Assembly (NCBI GenBank): GCA_937930605.1
Contig: CALHBZ010000327.1
Span: 1 to 23,851 of the forward strand
Direction: 5' to 3'
From: Streptococcus oralis
GTDB lineage: Bacteria; Bacillota; Bacilli; Lactobacillales; Streptococcaceae
Length of the DNA stretch: 23,851 nt
A model generated the notes under the pieces. The model did not search any database and was not told the origin of the DNA. It saw only the letters and a list, made by a program, of their open reading frames with translations. Shown here piece after piece: positions 15,060 to 22,707 of this stretch (within the stretch, counting starts at the first letter, position 1; the number at the start of each line of letters is the position of its first letter). The position numbers and the translations under genes are program-made.

Positions 15060-15959
15060 ATGTTGTTTGATCAAATTGCAAGCAATAAGCGAAGAACCTG
15101 GATTTTGTTGCTGGTATTTTTCCTACTCTTGGCCTTGGTTGGCTATGCGGCCGGTTATCTCTTCATGCGTTCAGGTCTTGGAGGCATCATCATAGCCCTA
15201 ATCATCGGTCTTGTCTATGCCTTAACCATGATCTTTCAATCAACAGAGATTGTCATGTCTATGAATGGGGCGCATGAGGTTGATGAGCAAACGGCACCAG
15301 ATCTCTACCATGTAGTGGAAGATATGGCCATGGTCGCTCAGATCCCTATGCCACGTGTTTTCATCATTGAGGATTCTTCTTTAAATGCCTTTGCAACAGG
15401 TTCCAACCCGCAGAATGCGGCAGTTGCGGCCACTTCGGGTCTTCTAGCGATCATGAATCGTGAGGAGCTAGAAGCAGTTATGGGGCATGAAGTCAGTCAT
15501 ATCCGAAACTACGATATCCGCATTTCGACCATTGCTGTTGCCCTTGCTAGTGCTATTACACTGCTATCTAGTATGGCTGGTCGGATGATGTGGTGGGGTG
15601 GCGCAGACCGCAGACGGAATGATAATGATCGTGACGGAAATGGACTAGAGATTATCATGCTTGTTATCTCTCTCTTAGCCATTGTTCTGGCACCTCTCGC
15701 TGCAACCTTGGTACAACTAGCTATCTCTCGTCAGCGAGAATTTTTAGCGGATGCATCCAGTGTGGAGCTGACTCGCAATCCTCAAGGGATGATCAATGCC
15801 TTGCGCAAGTTGGACAATAGCGAGCCAATGCATCACCACGTTGACGATGCCAGCAGCGCTCTTTATATCAATGATCCTAAGAAAGGTGGCGGACTACAAA
15901 AACTATTTTACACTCATCCACCTATCTCAGAACGAATCGAACGCTTGAAACAGATGTAA
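15060..15959 (+). CDS. htpX: Membrane zinc metalloprotease HtpX homologue
   Basis: The 299-residue M48-family protease has two N-terminal membrane segments (about 13-35 and 41-60), the zinc site HEVSH at 143-147, a further hydrophobic pair (about 155-175 and 197-222) and the third zinc ligand Glu227 in RQREFLADA. The family degrades damaged membrane proteins. I chose ATG 15060 ([10 protein letters not shown]), one base after the lemA stop; a start 9 bases earlier is possible but less likely. It is co-transcribed with lemA and ends in a bidirectional terminator. Confidence 0.95.
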   Translation: MLFDQIASNKRRTWILLLVFFLLLALVGYAAGYLFMRSGLGGIIIALIIGLVYALTMIFQSTEIVMSMNGAHEVDEQTAPDLYHVVEDMAMVAQIPMPRVFIIEDSSLNAFATGSNPQNAAVAATSGLLAIMNREELEAVMGHEVSHIRNYDIRISTIAVALASAITLLSSMAGRMMWWGGADRRRNDNDRDGNGLEIIMLVISLLAIVLAPLAATLVQLAISRQREFLADASSVELTRNPQGMINALRKLDNSEPMHHHVDDASSALYINDPKKGGGLQKLFYTHPPISERIERLKQM

Positions 15960-15990
15960 AAAAATCCAGAGCTCGTCTCTGGATTTTTGC
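15958..15990. terminator. Bidirectional terminator between htpX and the ABC-F gene
   Basis: The stem ATCCAGAG / CTCTGGAT with loop CTCGT is flanked by an A run on the left and a T run on the right, so it can end both convergent transcripts. Confidence 0.85.
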
Positions 15991-16002
15991 TATATTCAAA
16001 AT

Positions 16003-17529
16003 TTATAAATCTTGTAAATCAACGACTTCAAAACCATGTTCTGTCAATCGATAGAGGCTCGTACAGACCTCTTTTAAGAAACGTCGATCATGAGAAACAG
16101 TGACCAGCCCACCGGGATAAGTGGCAAAGAGTTTTCGGATCTCTGGTTGAGAGGTGGGAGAGAAATTTCGGGTAGGCTCATCCAGAAGGAGAAAGTTTGG
16201 CTTGCTCAGTACTAAATCCAACAGAAGTAGTTTGCCTTGTTGCCCACCAGATAAGGAACGGATTTGGTGTTGCATCTCTGGATAACTGAAATTGAGGCTG
16301 GCTAAGTGAGATTGGATTTTCTGTAGTTCCTCTTTTTGTCCAGTTTGGCTGAGATAGGTTACTGGAGATAGATCTAATTCCAGTTTTTTGTGGTAATCTT
16401 GTGGCATAAAACCAAGCGAAATTTCTCTTTTGGCGCTTAGTAGTTGTTGCAACTTGGTTAATAGAGTCGATTTTCCAACACCATTTGGCCCGATGATACC
16501 GATTTTATCTTGGCCACGGACAGTTAGTTGTAACCCCTGTGCTAAAATGCGCTCGTCAATGGACAAATTTTCCTCCTCCAGTTGGATTAAGACTTTAGAA
16601 GCTGTTAATGGTTGTATATCTGAGAAGAAGAGTTGAATTTGTTCTTCTTCAAGGGGCTTTTGGGTCATCAACTGAGCTGATTTTTCGTAGCGTTTTTCTT
16701 GAGAGAGAACATTTTTCATCTTTTTAGCTAATAGGCGCCCAGCAACATCGTTTTTAGTGTTACGCAAGGCAGTTTCCACATTTTGTTTAACGCGGCGATG
16801 CTTTTCCATGGTTTTATCATAGGCTCTCTGGTCGTTAGCAGCTTGCTGGATTTGTCTGGCAAAACTAGCCTTTCTCTGGTTGCTATAGCGTTCATAATCT
16901 AAATGCTCTACTAGTGTTTCCGCTTCTTTCCGGTGTTTGACCAGTCGCAAGTGGACAATAGTATCTGCCGTCTGAGAAAGAAAGTCTTCATCATGGGAAA
17001 TGAAAATAACGGTTTGCCCAGTTTTCTGTATCTGCCTTTTTAGCCAGTCAACTGTCTCAAGGTCTAAGTCATTTGAAGGCTCATCTAAAAATAGAACTTC
17101 AAAAGGTTTTGCTAACTCATGGATGAGCTGAATTTTCAAAGCTTCGCCACCTGATAGACTACCGATTAGTTGTTCACTAGCAAAACGGTCGCTATCAAAG
17201 TGCAACTCCTCTGCCAAACGATAAAGAATGCTGTAGTCTAAATCAGCGGGATCTAAAAAGAAGTAGTCATGTAGAGTTCTATTTTTCAGCTCCTCAGCTA
17301 ACTTTTGAGGAATGTAGGCCAGTGATTGAAAATCAGACTGGATGTCTCCCCTGATAGTGAAATCAGGTAATGCTTCCCCCATCAAAGCCCGTAGCAAGGT
17401 TGACTTGCCATTTCCTTCTTCACCAATAATAGCAACCTTTTCCCCGTCTTGGATAGTCATGCTTAAGTCAGATACAAGGTCTCGTAAATCTTTGTTTTGT
17501 GTGATGGTCAGATGATTGATTTTTATCAT
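16003..17529 (-). CDS. ABC-F family ATPase, possible ribosome-protection factor
   Basis: The 508-residue protein has two ABC ATPase domains and no membrane segments. The first has Walker A GEEGNGKST (36-44), signature LSGGEALK and Walker B LFLDEPSNDLD. A Lys/Arg-rich linker (EKHRRVKQNVETAL and neighbours) follows. The second has GPNGVGKST, LSGGQQGK and LLLDEPTRNFSP. The EPTRNFSP variant is one I associate with antibiotic-resistance ABC-F proteins (Lsa/Vga/Sal type), which bind the ribosomal E site and dislodge lincosamide-pleuromutilin-streptogramin drugs; a housekeeping role is equally possible. I start at MIKINHLTI with AGAAAGGG upstream; the frame is open 11 codons further, but that start would lie just after the attenuator. 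The leader regulation supports a drug-response role. Confidence 0.88.
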   Translation of the reverse strand: MIKINHLTITQNKDLRDLVSDLSMTIQDGEKVAIIGEEGNGKSTLLRALMGEALPDFTIRGDIQSDFQSLAYIPQKLAEELKNRTLHDYFFLDPADLDYSILYRLAEELHFDSDRFASEQLIGSLSGGEALKIQLIHELAKPFEVLFLDEPSNDLDLETVDWLKRQIQKTGQTVIFISHDEDFLSQTADTIVHLRLVKHRKEAETLVEHLDYERYSNQRKASFARQIQQAANDQRAYDKTMEKHRRVKQNVETALRNTKNDVAGRLLAKKMKNVLSQEKRYEKSAQLMTQKPLEEEQIQLFFSDIQPLTASKVLIQLEEENLSIDERILAQGLQLTVRGQDKIGIIGPNGVGKSTLLTKLQQLLSAKREISLGFMPQDYHKKLELDLSPVTYLSQTGQKEELQKIQSHLASLNFSYPEMQHQIRSLSGGQQGKLLLLDLVLSKPNFLLLDEPTRNFSPTSQPEIRKLFATYPGGLVTVSHDRRFLKEVCTSLYRLTEHGFEVVDLQDL

Positions 17530-17562
17530 ATTGTTGCCCTTTCTAGAATGTCCATAGTGCAT

Positions 17563-17876
17563 AACAAAAAGCTCTACTTTACCTAGTAGAGCCCAAAGTC
17601 ACTGTCAAAAACTCCATTATCCATGTCGAAAATCCCGTCAAACTAGGTCAATCTAGCCTTATCCAACCTAAGAGGAGCAGATGGTTAGCTTTCTAGTTTT
17701 TTGATTTTCAAAGAGGATAAAGTACCAGAAGATCTAGTACAAAAAGAGCAAGCAAAAAGAGACAAAAACAAGATCTACTAAATAAAGTTCTTTATTTGAT
17801 AGACTTAGTTGTTCATGTCTCCTTTACCTCCAAGTATTAGTACCTCTATCCTATACCTTTAAGGAAATTTTGTCAA
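17563..17876 (-). promoter_or_regulatory. Leader of the ABC-F gene: promoter, three-codon uORF and attenuator
   Basis: On the minus strand TTGACA (17876-17871), 17 bases and TAGGAT (17853-17848) make a strong promoter. A very strong ribosome binding site (GGAGGTAAAGGAG) serves a tiny frame, then a hairpin AAATAAAG / CTTTATTT follows. After about 180 bases lies a terminator GCTCTACT / AGTAGAGC plus TTTTT (17592-17566). AGTAGA at 17779-17774 can pair with TCTACT in the 5' arm of the terminator (17590-17585), giving an alternative antiterminator. Confidence 0.75.
17805..17816 (-). CDS. Three-codon leader ORF (Met-Asn-Asn)
   Basis: ATG AAC AAC TAA is preceded 2 bases upstream by AAAGGAG within a longer GGAGGTAAAGGAG tract. 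Such minimal uORFs before conditional terminators are known to sense ribosome-targeting drugs upstream of ABC-F and other resistance genes: a stalled ribosome changes leader folding. It is too short to yield a functional peptide. Confidence 0.65.
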   Translation of the reverse strand: MNN

Positions 17877-17899
17877 TAGAAAATTGAGAATTCTAATCT

Positions 17900-18229
17900 C
17901 TAAAATCCAAAAACAGGTCCATAAAGAGTTAGTACGTGTTTGACATGCTCGTAATGGAACTTGTCATAGTTTCGCCAAGCAGTGCGTGCTTGATCATTCA
18001 ATTTTAGGCTACCCAGTCCAATCAGTAGACTGGTACGTTGGTAAAATTTTTCAAGGTCGATTAAGATACTGTTGTCAAGCTTTTCCGCTTTTTTAAGTTC
18101 CTTGAGAGTGCTGTTCAGCAGTTCTTGTAGACGAAAATCATCAGCTGTACCTTGTTTGCAACTTTGGTAGCTTTTATTTAACTCGGAAAGGAGTTGGTAA
18201 GCATTAGTAATCAGTTCTTTATCTTCCAT
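17900..18229 (-). CDS. Small helical protein, possible bacteriocin-immunity-like
   Basis: The 109-residue protein is predicted largely helical (MEDKELITNAYQLLSELNKSY, then SLKLNDQARTAWRNYDKFHYEH) with no signal peptide or membrane segment. The pattern of amphipathic helices, the length and an LIGLGSLKLND motif recall enterocin-A-type immunity proteins, but I cannot confirm it. AAGGAGGA precedes the ATG. A promoter ATGACA (18295-18290), 17 bases and extended -10 TGC/TATACT (18272-18267) is visible, so it is an independent unit. No bacteriocin gene is nearby. Confidence 0.7.
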   Translation of the reverse strand: MEDKELITNAYQLLSELNKSYQSCKQGTADDFRLQELLNSTLKELKKAEKLDNSILIDLEKFYQRTSLLIGLGSLKLNDQARTAWRNYDKFHYEHVKHVLTLYGPVFGF

Positions 18230-18362
18230 ATGAGCATCCTCCTTGCTCTGAACTATTCTTGCCTATAGTATAGCACTAAACAGGAAATATGTCATAGTAA
18301 ATATGTTGAAAATGAGATTTTAATATCAAGGTTTGGAAGGCTGATTTGTAGCCATTTCATGG

Positions 18363-18368
18363 TATAAT
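18363..18368 (+). promoter_or_regulatory. -10 element of the yceD-nth promoter
   Basis: TATAAT stands 28 bases before the yceD ATG. No convincing -35 is seen at 17 bases (GCTGAT). GGAGG precedes the start codon. Confidence 0.6.
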
Positions 18369-18396
18369 CAAGTGAGTAAATCTTTATGGAGGAAAT

Positions 18397-18939
18397 ATGA
18401 AGTTAAATATTCAAGAAATTCGTAAGCAGCCTGAAGGCTTGCATTTTGAACAAGCTTTAGATCTGGCAACAGACTTACGTACTCGTAATCAAGAGATTAT
18501 AGATGTCAAAGATATCCTTGCGGCTGGGAAAGTACAGTACGAAGACCGTATGTATTTCTTAGATTATCAACTATCTTACACTATTGTTCTTGCTTCCAGT
18601 CGCAGTATGGATCCAGTTGAGTTGGCAGAGTCTTATCCAGTGACAGAGGTTTTTATGGAAGGCGCAACCAACCAACTGGACCAAGAAGTTCTAGACGATG
18701 ACTTGGTCCTGCCTATCGAAAATGGAGAAATTGATTTGTCTGAAAGTGTAGCAGACAATATCCTGCTAAACATTCCAATCAAAGTCTTGACGGCAGAAGA
18801 AGAGGCGGGACAAGGTTTTGTGTCTGGAAATGACTGGCAAATCATGACTGAGGAAGAATACCAGGCCCAACAAGCAGTCAAGAAAGAAGAAAATAGTCCT
18901 TTTGTTGGCTTGCAAGGACTCTTTGACGGAGACGAATAA
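18397..18939 (+). CDS. YceD family protein (DUF177)
   Basis: The 180-residue acidic soluble protein has the YceD layout: a beta-rich N-terminal half, then LSYTIVLASSRSMDPVELAES where some family members carry Cys residues, then an acidic C-terminal half with IDLSESVADNILLNIPIKVL. YceD is implicated in 23S rRNA accumulation and is usually upstream of rpmF; here it is upstream of nth instead. Its stop codon shares one base with the nth start (TAATG), so the two are translationally coupled. The Cys pair seen in many relatives is absent from the whole protein. Confidence 0.85.
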   Translation: MKLNIQEIRKQPEGLHFEQALDLATDLRTRNQEIIDVKDILAAGKVQYEDRMYFLDYQLSYTIVLASSRSMDPVELAESYPVTEVFMEGATNQLDQEVLDDDLVLPIENGEIDLSESVADNILLNIPIKVLTAEEEAGQGFVSGNDWQIMTEEEYQAQQAVKKEENSPFVGLQGLFDGDE

Positions 18940-19568
18940 TGGTCTTGTCAAAAAAACGAGCACGAAAGGTGCTAGAAGAAATTATTGCCCTTTTTCCAGA
19001 TGCCAAGCCAAGCCTCGATTTTACTAATCATTTTGAACTATTGGTTGCGGTCATGTTGTCAGCTCAGACGACAGATGCCGCAGTCAACAAGGCTACGCCA
19101 GCTCTCTTTGCAGCCTTTCCAACGCCTCAAGCTATGTCCGTCGCGACAGAAAGTGAAATTGCTTCACACATTTCTCGCTTGGGACTGTATCGAAATAAGG
19201 CCAAATTCCTTAAAAAATGTGCCCAGCAACTCTTGGAAGATTTTGATGGCCAAGTCCCTCAGACTCGTGAGGAATTAGAAAGCCTAGCTGGTGTTGGTCG
19301 TAAGACAGCCAATGTTGTCATGAGTGTTGGATTTGGGATTCCAGCTTTTGCAGTGGATACTCATGTGGAGCGTATCTGCAAACACCATGATATTGTCAAA
19401 AAATCGGCCACACCACTCGAAGTAGAAAAACGTGTCATGGATGTTCTGCCACCAGAAGAATGGTTGGCAGCTCATCAGGCCATGATTTACTTTGGAAGAG
19501 CTATCTGCCATCCCAAAAATCCAGAGTGTGACCAGTACCCACAGTTATATGATTTTAGCAATGTTTAA
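18939..19568 (+). CDS. nth: Endonuclease III (DNA glycosylase/AP lyase) lacking a full iron-sulfur motif
   Basis: The 209-residue enzyme removes oxidised pyrimidines from DNA and nicks the abasic site. The helix-hairpin-helix LAGVGRKTANVV holds catalytic Lys122, and the following VDTHVERI holds Asp140. In the normal [4Fe-4S] motif C-X6-C-X2-C-X5-C, this protein has Cys190 and Cys197 but Tyr200 and Phe206 at the third and fourth positions, so it cannot hold the cluster in the usual way. Catalytic residues are intact. It overlaps yceD by one base and is followed by the pyrimidine operon promoter. Confidence 0.94.
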   Translation: MVLSKKRARKVLEEIIALFPDAKPSLDFTNHFELLVAVMLSAQTTDAAVNKATPALFAAFPTPQAMSVATESEIASHISRLGLYRNKAKFLKKCAQQLLEDFDGQVPQTREELESLAGVGRKTANVVMSVGFGIPAFAVDTHVERICKHHDIVKKSATPLEVEKRVMDVLPPEEWLAAHQAMIYFGRAICHPKNPECDQYPQLYDFSNV

Positions 19569-19590
19569 GAGACTCTGAAAAAGTTTTTGC

Positions 19591-19766
19591 TTGATTTTAA
19601 GGGTGCATTGTGCTATAGTAAGTGGTAACTAAATAATCCTTTAAACCTGTCCCGTGAGGCAGGCAAGGAGCGTGATAAAGTAGAAGGGTGAAGTCTATAC
19701 TGTTTGCAGTAGGACTCGCTTGGCTATACATTTCGAGTCTCCTTGTAGAAGGAGACTTTTCTTTTT
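19591..19766 (+). promoter_or_regulatory. Promoter and PyrR attenuator of the pyr operon
   Basis: TTGATT (19591-19596), 17 bases and an extended -10 TGC/TATAGT (19614-19619) start the transcript. The PyrR-binding hairpin is CCTGTC-CCGTGA-GGCAGG (19646-19663), with the CNGNGA hexaloop. A competing antiterminator can form between GACTCG (19713-19718) and CGAGTC (19734-19739). The terminator is AGTCTCCTT / AAGGAGACT with TTTTCTTTTT (19736-19766). The pyrR ribosome binding site follows directly. Confidence 0.92.
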
Positions 19767-19777
19767 GGAGGTTTGTC

Positions 19778-20299
19778 ATGAAGACAAAAGAAGTTGTAGA
19801 CGAATTAACCGTCAAACGAGCGATTACGCGTATTACTTATGAGATTATCGAGCGCAATAAAGATTTGAATAAAATTATTCTAGCTGGGATAAAAACGCGT
19901 GGTGTTTTCATAGCTCATCGTATCAAAGAACGTTTGGAGCAATTGGAAAACATTACTGTTCCTGTTGTGGAATTAGACACCAAACCTTTCCGTGATGACG
20001 TTAAAAGCGGAGAAGATACTTCTTTGATTTCTGTTGATGTGACAGACCGTGAGGTCATTTTAGTGGATGATGTGCTCTATACAGGCCGTACCATCCGCGC
20101 TGCTATTGATAATATTGTTGGTCATGGTCGTCCTGCGCGCGTAAGTCTTGCGGTTCTAGTCGATCGTGGACATAGAGAATTGCCTATCCGTCCAGATTAC
20201 GTTGGAAAAAATATCCCAACCAGTCGTTCTGAAGAAATCATTGTAGAGATGGCAGAACTTGATGGCCAAGATAGAGTTCTGATTACTGAAGAAGCTTAG
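19778..20299 (+). CDS. pyrR: Bifunctional pyr operon regulator / uracil phosphoribosyltransferase
   Basis: The 173-residue protein binds UMP and the leader RNA hairpins to promote termination, and also makes UMP from uracil and PRPP. The PRPP-binding motif [17 protein letters not shown] lies at about 93-109. I start at [10 protein letters not shown] with GGAGG eight bases upstream; a longer frame to 19688 would read through the terminator hairpin and is rejected. It is the first gene of pyrR-pyrB-carA-carB and controls the RNA sites described here and before the permease. Confidence 0.97.
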   Translation: MKTKEVVDELTVKRAITRITYEIIERNKDLNKIILAGIKTRGVFIAHRIKERLEQLENITVPVVELDTKPFRDDVKSGEDTSLISVDVTDREVILVDDVLYTGRTIRAAIDNIVGHGRPARVSLAVLVDRGHRELPIRPDYVGKNIPTSRSEEIIVEMAELDGQDRVLITEEA

Positions 20300-20317
20300 A
20301 AAGCTAAAGGAGTAGCC

Positions 20318-21241
20318 ATGTCAGAAAATCAACAAGCATTGAACCATGTGGTTTCCATGGAAGACCTTACAGTTGATCAAGTGATGAAATTGATCAAGCG
20401 AGGAATCGAGTTTAAAAATGGAACCCAGCTTCCCTACGAGAACAAAACTATCGTGTCCAATCTCTTCTTTGAAGATTCTACACGAACGCATAAGTCTTTC
20501 GAAGTGGCAGAGATTAAACTAGGGCTGGAACGACTGGACTTTGATGTGAAGACAAGTTCAGTAAACAAGGGTGAGACACTTTATGATACCATCCTGACTC
20601 TGTCTGCTTTAGGAGTGGATGTCTGTGTGATTCGCCACCCAGAGGTCGACTACTACAGAGAGTTGATTGCAAGTCCGACGATTACGACTTCTATTATCAA
20701 TGGTGGAGATGGCTCAGGACAGCATCCCAGTCAGAGCTTGCTTGATTTGATGACTATTTATGAGGAATTTGGCCGCTTTGAGGGGCTCAAAATTGCTATT
20801 GCAGGTGATTTAGACCACTCACGTGTTGCCAAGTCCAATATGCAGATTTTGAAGCGTTTGGGAGCTGAACTTTTCTTTGCAGGACCTGAGGAATGGAGAA
20901 GTCAAGAGTTTGCGGACTATGGACAGTTTGTAACCATTGATGAAATCATCGAGCAGGTTGATGTTCTGATGTTACTCCGCGTTCAACATGAACGTCACGA
21001 AAGTGGAACAATCTTTTCAAAAGAAGACTACCATACTCAACATGGCTTGAACCAAGAACGTTATGATCGTTTGAAAGAAACAGCAATCATTATGCATCCG
21101 GCTCCAGTCAATCGGGATGTGGAAATTGCTGACCACTTGGTTGAAGCTTCAAAATCACGGATTGTCCAACAAATGACCAATGGTGTCTTTGTTCGAATGG
21201 CAATCTTAGAATCCGTATTGGCAAATAGAAAAGCCAAATGA
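20318..21241 (+). CDS. pyrB: Aspartate carbamoyltransferase catalytic subunit
   Basis: The 307-residue enzyme joins carbamoyl phosphate and aspartate, the committed step of pyrimidine synthesis. It carries the carbamoyl-phosphate loop [13 protein letters not shown] (Ser54-Thr57), a [16 protein letters not shown] segment, the aspartate-side LLRVQHERH and [11 protein letters not shown]. Length matches the catalytic chain, and no pyrI regulatory gene is present, as usual in Firmicutes. AAAGGAG precedes the ATG, 18 bases after pyrR. Confidence 0.98.
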   Translation: MSENQQALNHVVSMEDLTVDQVMKLIKRGIEFKNGTQLPYENKTIVSNLFFEDSTRTHKSFEVAEIKLGLERLDFDVKTSSVNKGETLYDTILTLSALGVDVCVIRHPEVDYYRELIASPTITTSIINGGDGSGQHPSQSLLDLMTIYEEFGRFEGLKIAIAGDLDHSRVAKSNMQILKRLGAELFFAGPEEWRSQEFADYGQFVTIDEIIEQVDVLMLLRVQHERHESGTIFSKEDYHTQHGLNQERYDRLKETAIIMHPAPVNRDVEIADHLVEASKSRIVQQMTNGVFVRMAILESVLANRKAK

Positions 21242-21250
21242 GACACAAAA

Positions 21251-21285
21251 CGTTAAAAGACGCCAGTGAGCGTCCACGAGAGGTG
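21251..21285 (+). promoter_or_regulatory. Possible PyrR hairpin at the carA ribosome binding site
   Basis: GACGC-CAGTGA-GCGTC (21259-21274) has the CNGNGA hexaloop seen in the other PyrR sites and ends five bases before the carA Shine-Dalgarno sequence GAGAGGTG (from 21279). There is no terminator, so any control here would act on translation or RNA stability. Confidence 0.5.
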
Positions 21286-21290
21286 AAAAT

Positions 21291-22370
21291 ATGACAAAAA
21301 GACTTCTAGTATTAGAAGATGGCACAATTTTTGAAGGCAAGGCCTTTGGAGCAGATATTGATGTAACAGGCGAAATCGTCTTTAATACAGGGATGACCGG
21401 TTACCAAGAGTCCATTACAGATCAGTCTTATAATGGACAAATCTTGACATTTACTTATCCTTTAGTGGGAAATTATGGAATTAACCGTGATGATTACGAA
21501 TCCATTATTCCAACTTGTAAGGGAGTCGTTGTTTTCGAAGAAGCACGTAGAGCTAGCAACTGGCGCAATCAAATGACCTTGGATGAATTTTTGAAAGCTA
21601 AGAAAATTCCAGGGATTTCAGGAATTGATACGCGTGCACTTACTAAAATCATCCGTAAGCATGGTACTATGCGTGCAACCTTGACCCATGTTGGGGACAG
21701 TATAGACCATGTGACGGACCAGCTCCAAGCAACAGTCTTGCCAACTGATAATATCAAGCAGGTTTCTACTAAAACATCCTATCCAGCTCCTGGGGTTGGC
21801 TTGAGTGTAGTGCTAGTGGACTTTGGTCTTAAGCACTCAATTTTACGTGAACTTTCGAAACGCAACTGTAACGTGACGGTTGTTCCTTATTCAACAAAGG
21901 CGGAAGAAATTCTCCACCTCAATCCCGACGGGGTTATGTTGTCAAATGGTCCAGGTAACCCAGAAGATGTTCCAGAAGCATTGGACATGATTCGTGGTGT
22001 GCAAGGGAAAATTCCAATTTTCGGTATTTGCATGGGGCATCAACTCTTTGCCATGGCCAATGGAGCTAAGACTTACAAGATGAAATTTGGTCACCGTGGA
22101 TTTAACCACGCGGTACGTGAAATTGCTACAGGACGAGTAGATTTTACCAGCCAGAACCACGGTTATGCGGTTAGCCGTGAGGACTTACCAGAACATTTGA
22201 TCATTACCCACGAAGAAATCAATGACAAGTCAGTTGAAGGTGTGCGCCACAGATACCAACCAGGTTTTTCTGTACAATTCCACCCAGACGCAGCTCCTGG
22301 TCCACACGACGCTAGCTATCTCTTTGACGAGTTTATCGAGATGATGGAAGCTTTTAAACAATCAAACTAA
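21291..22370 (+). CDS. carA: Carbamoyl-phosphate synthase small (glutaminase) subunit
   Basis: The 359-residue subunit hydrolyses glutamine and passes ammonia to CarB. The N-terminal CarA domain is followed by a class I amidotransferase domain with [10 protein letters not shown] (218-227), nucleophile Cys247 in GICMGHQ and His331 in [11 protein letters not shown]. The third triad position is Asp333 instead of the usual Glu, a conservative change. Co-transcribed with pyrB, with 49 bases between them; separated from carB by an unusually long structured spacer. Confidence 0.98.
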   Translation: MTKRLLVLEDGTIFEGKAFGADIDVTGEIVFNTGMTGYQESITDQSYNGQILTFTYPLVGNYGINRDDYESIIPTCKGVVVFEEARRASNWRNQMTLDEFLKAKKIPGISGIDTRALTKIIRKHGTMRATLTHVGDSIDHVTDQLQATVLPTDNIKQVSTKTSYPAPGVGLSVVLVDFGLKHSILRELSKRNCNVTVVPYSTKAEEILHLNPDGVMLSNGPGNPEDVPEALDMIRGVQGKIPIFGICMGHQLFAMANGAKTYKMKFGHRGFNHAVREIATGRVDFTSQNHGYAVSREDLPEHLIITHEEINDKSVEGVRHRYQPGFSVQFHPDAAPGPHDASYLFDEFIEMMEAFKQSN

Positions 22371-22371
22371 G

Positions 22372-22389
22372 GACGAGTAAAAGCTCGTC
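22372..22389 (+). promoter_or_regulatory. Small hairpin after carA
   Basis: GACGAG-TAAAAG-CTCGTC starts two bases after the carA stop. It has no T run, so it is not a terminator. Its 3' arm overlaps the first repeat unit, so it may compete with that structure. Confidence 0.4.
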
Positions 22390-22493
22390 GGAGAATTTAT
22401 TTAGTGGCAACCTGAGAGTTGCCGAATAGAAAGGCAGGTCGTTTCTTTTAGTCGCTATCAGGCGAACTAAAAACTCCCTGCACTAGATTTTTT
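22387..22493 (+). promoter_or_regulatory. First carA-carB PyrR-type attenuator element
   Basis: The unit starts GTCGGAGAATTTATTTA and has the upper stem-loop GGCAAC-CTGAGA-GTTGCC (22406-22423) with the CNGNGA hexaloop. The outer pairing TTATTT / GAATAG gives a lower stem with a 5' bulge, as expected for a PyrR site. Downstream, GCAGG pairs with CCTGC around an inner TTTTAGTCGC / GCGAACTAAAA stem (22434-22481), followed by six T at 22488-22493: a candidate terminator. Confidence 0.7.
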
Positions 22494-22522
22494 ATCGAAA
22501 AATATCGTTTCTCTAAAAAATC

Positions 22523-22680
22523 GTCGGAGAATTTATTTAATGTCGCCCTGTGAGGCGACGAATAGAAAGGAGAAGGGTGGTCCGTATTTGCTGAACTGAA
22601 TACGGGCTACGGACGGTGCTAAAAAGACAGTTATTCCTAGAACTGACAGTTCTTCGTCATAACTCCTATTTTAGCTTTGT
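22523..22680 (+). promoter_or_regulatory. Second carA-carB PyrR-type element and long hairpin
   Basis: The same GTCGGAGAATTTATTTA leads into GTCGCC-CTGTGA-GGCGAC (22542-22559), again a CNGNGA hexaloop, with GAATAGAAAGG after it. Next is CCGTATT / AATACGG (about 22582-22605), then a three-part stem GCTAAAA, AGTTAT, AGAACT pairing with AGTTCT, ATAACT, TTTTAGC (22618-22675). The T tract after it is poor (TTTG). Confidence 0.65.
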
Positions 22681-22707
22681 CCGCTTGACGCCCTTAATAT
22701 CTTATAA

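Noticed and set aside
18985..19278. Plus-strand frame of 97 codons inside nth
   Set aside because: It overlaps the conserved nth frame out of phase and has no recognisable motifs.
19688..19777. N-terminal extension of PyrR
   Set aside because: It would be translated from within the attenuator and terminator; ATG 19778 has the ribosome binding site and gives the normal family length.
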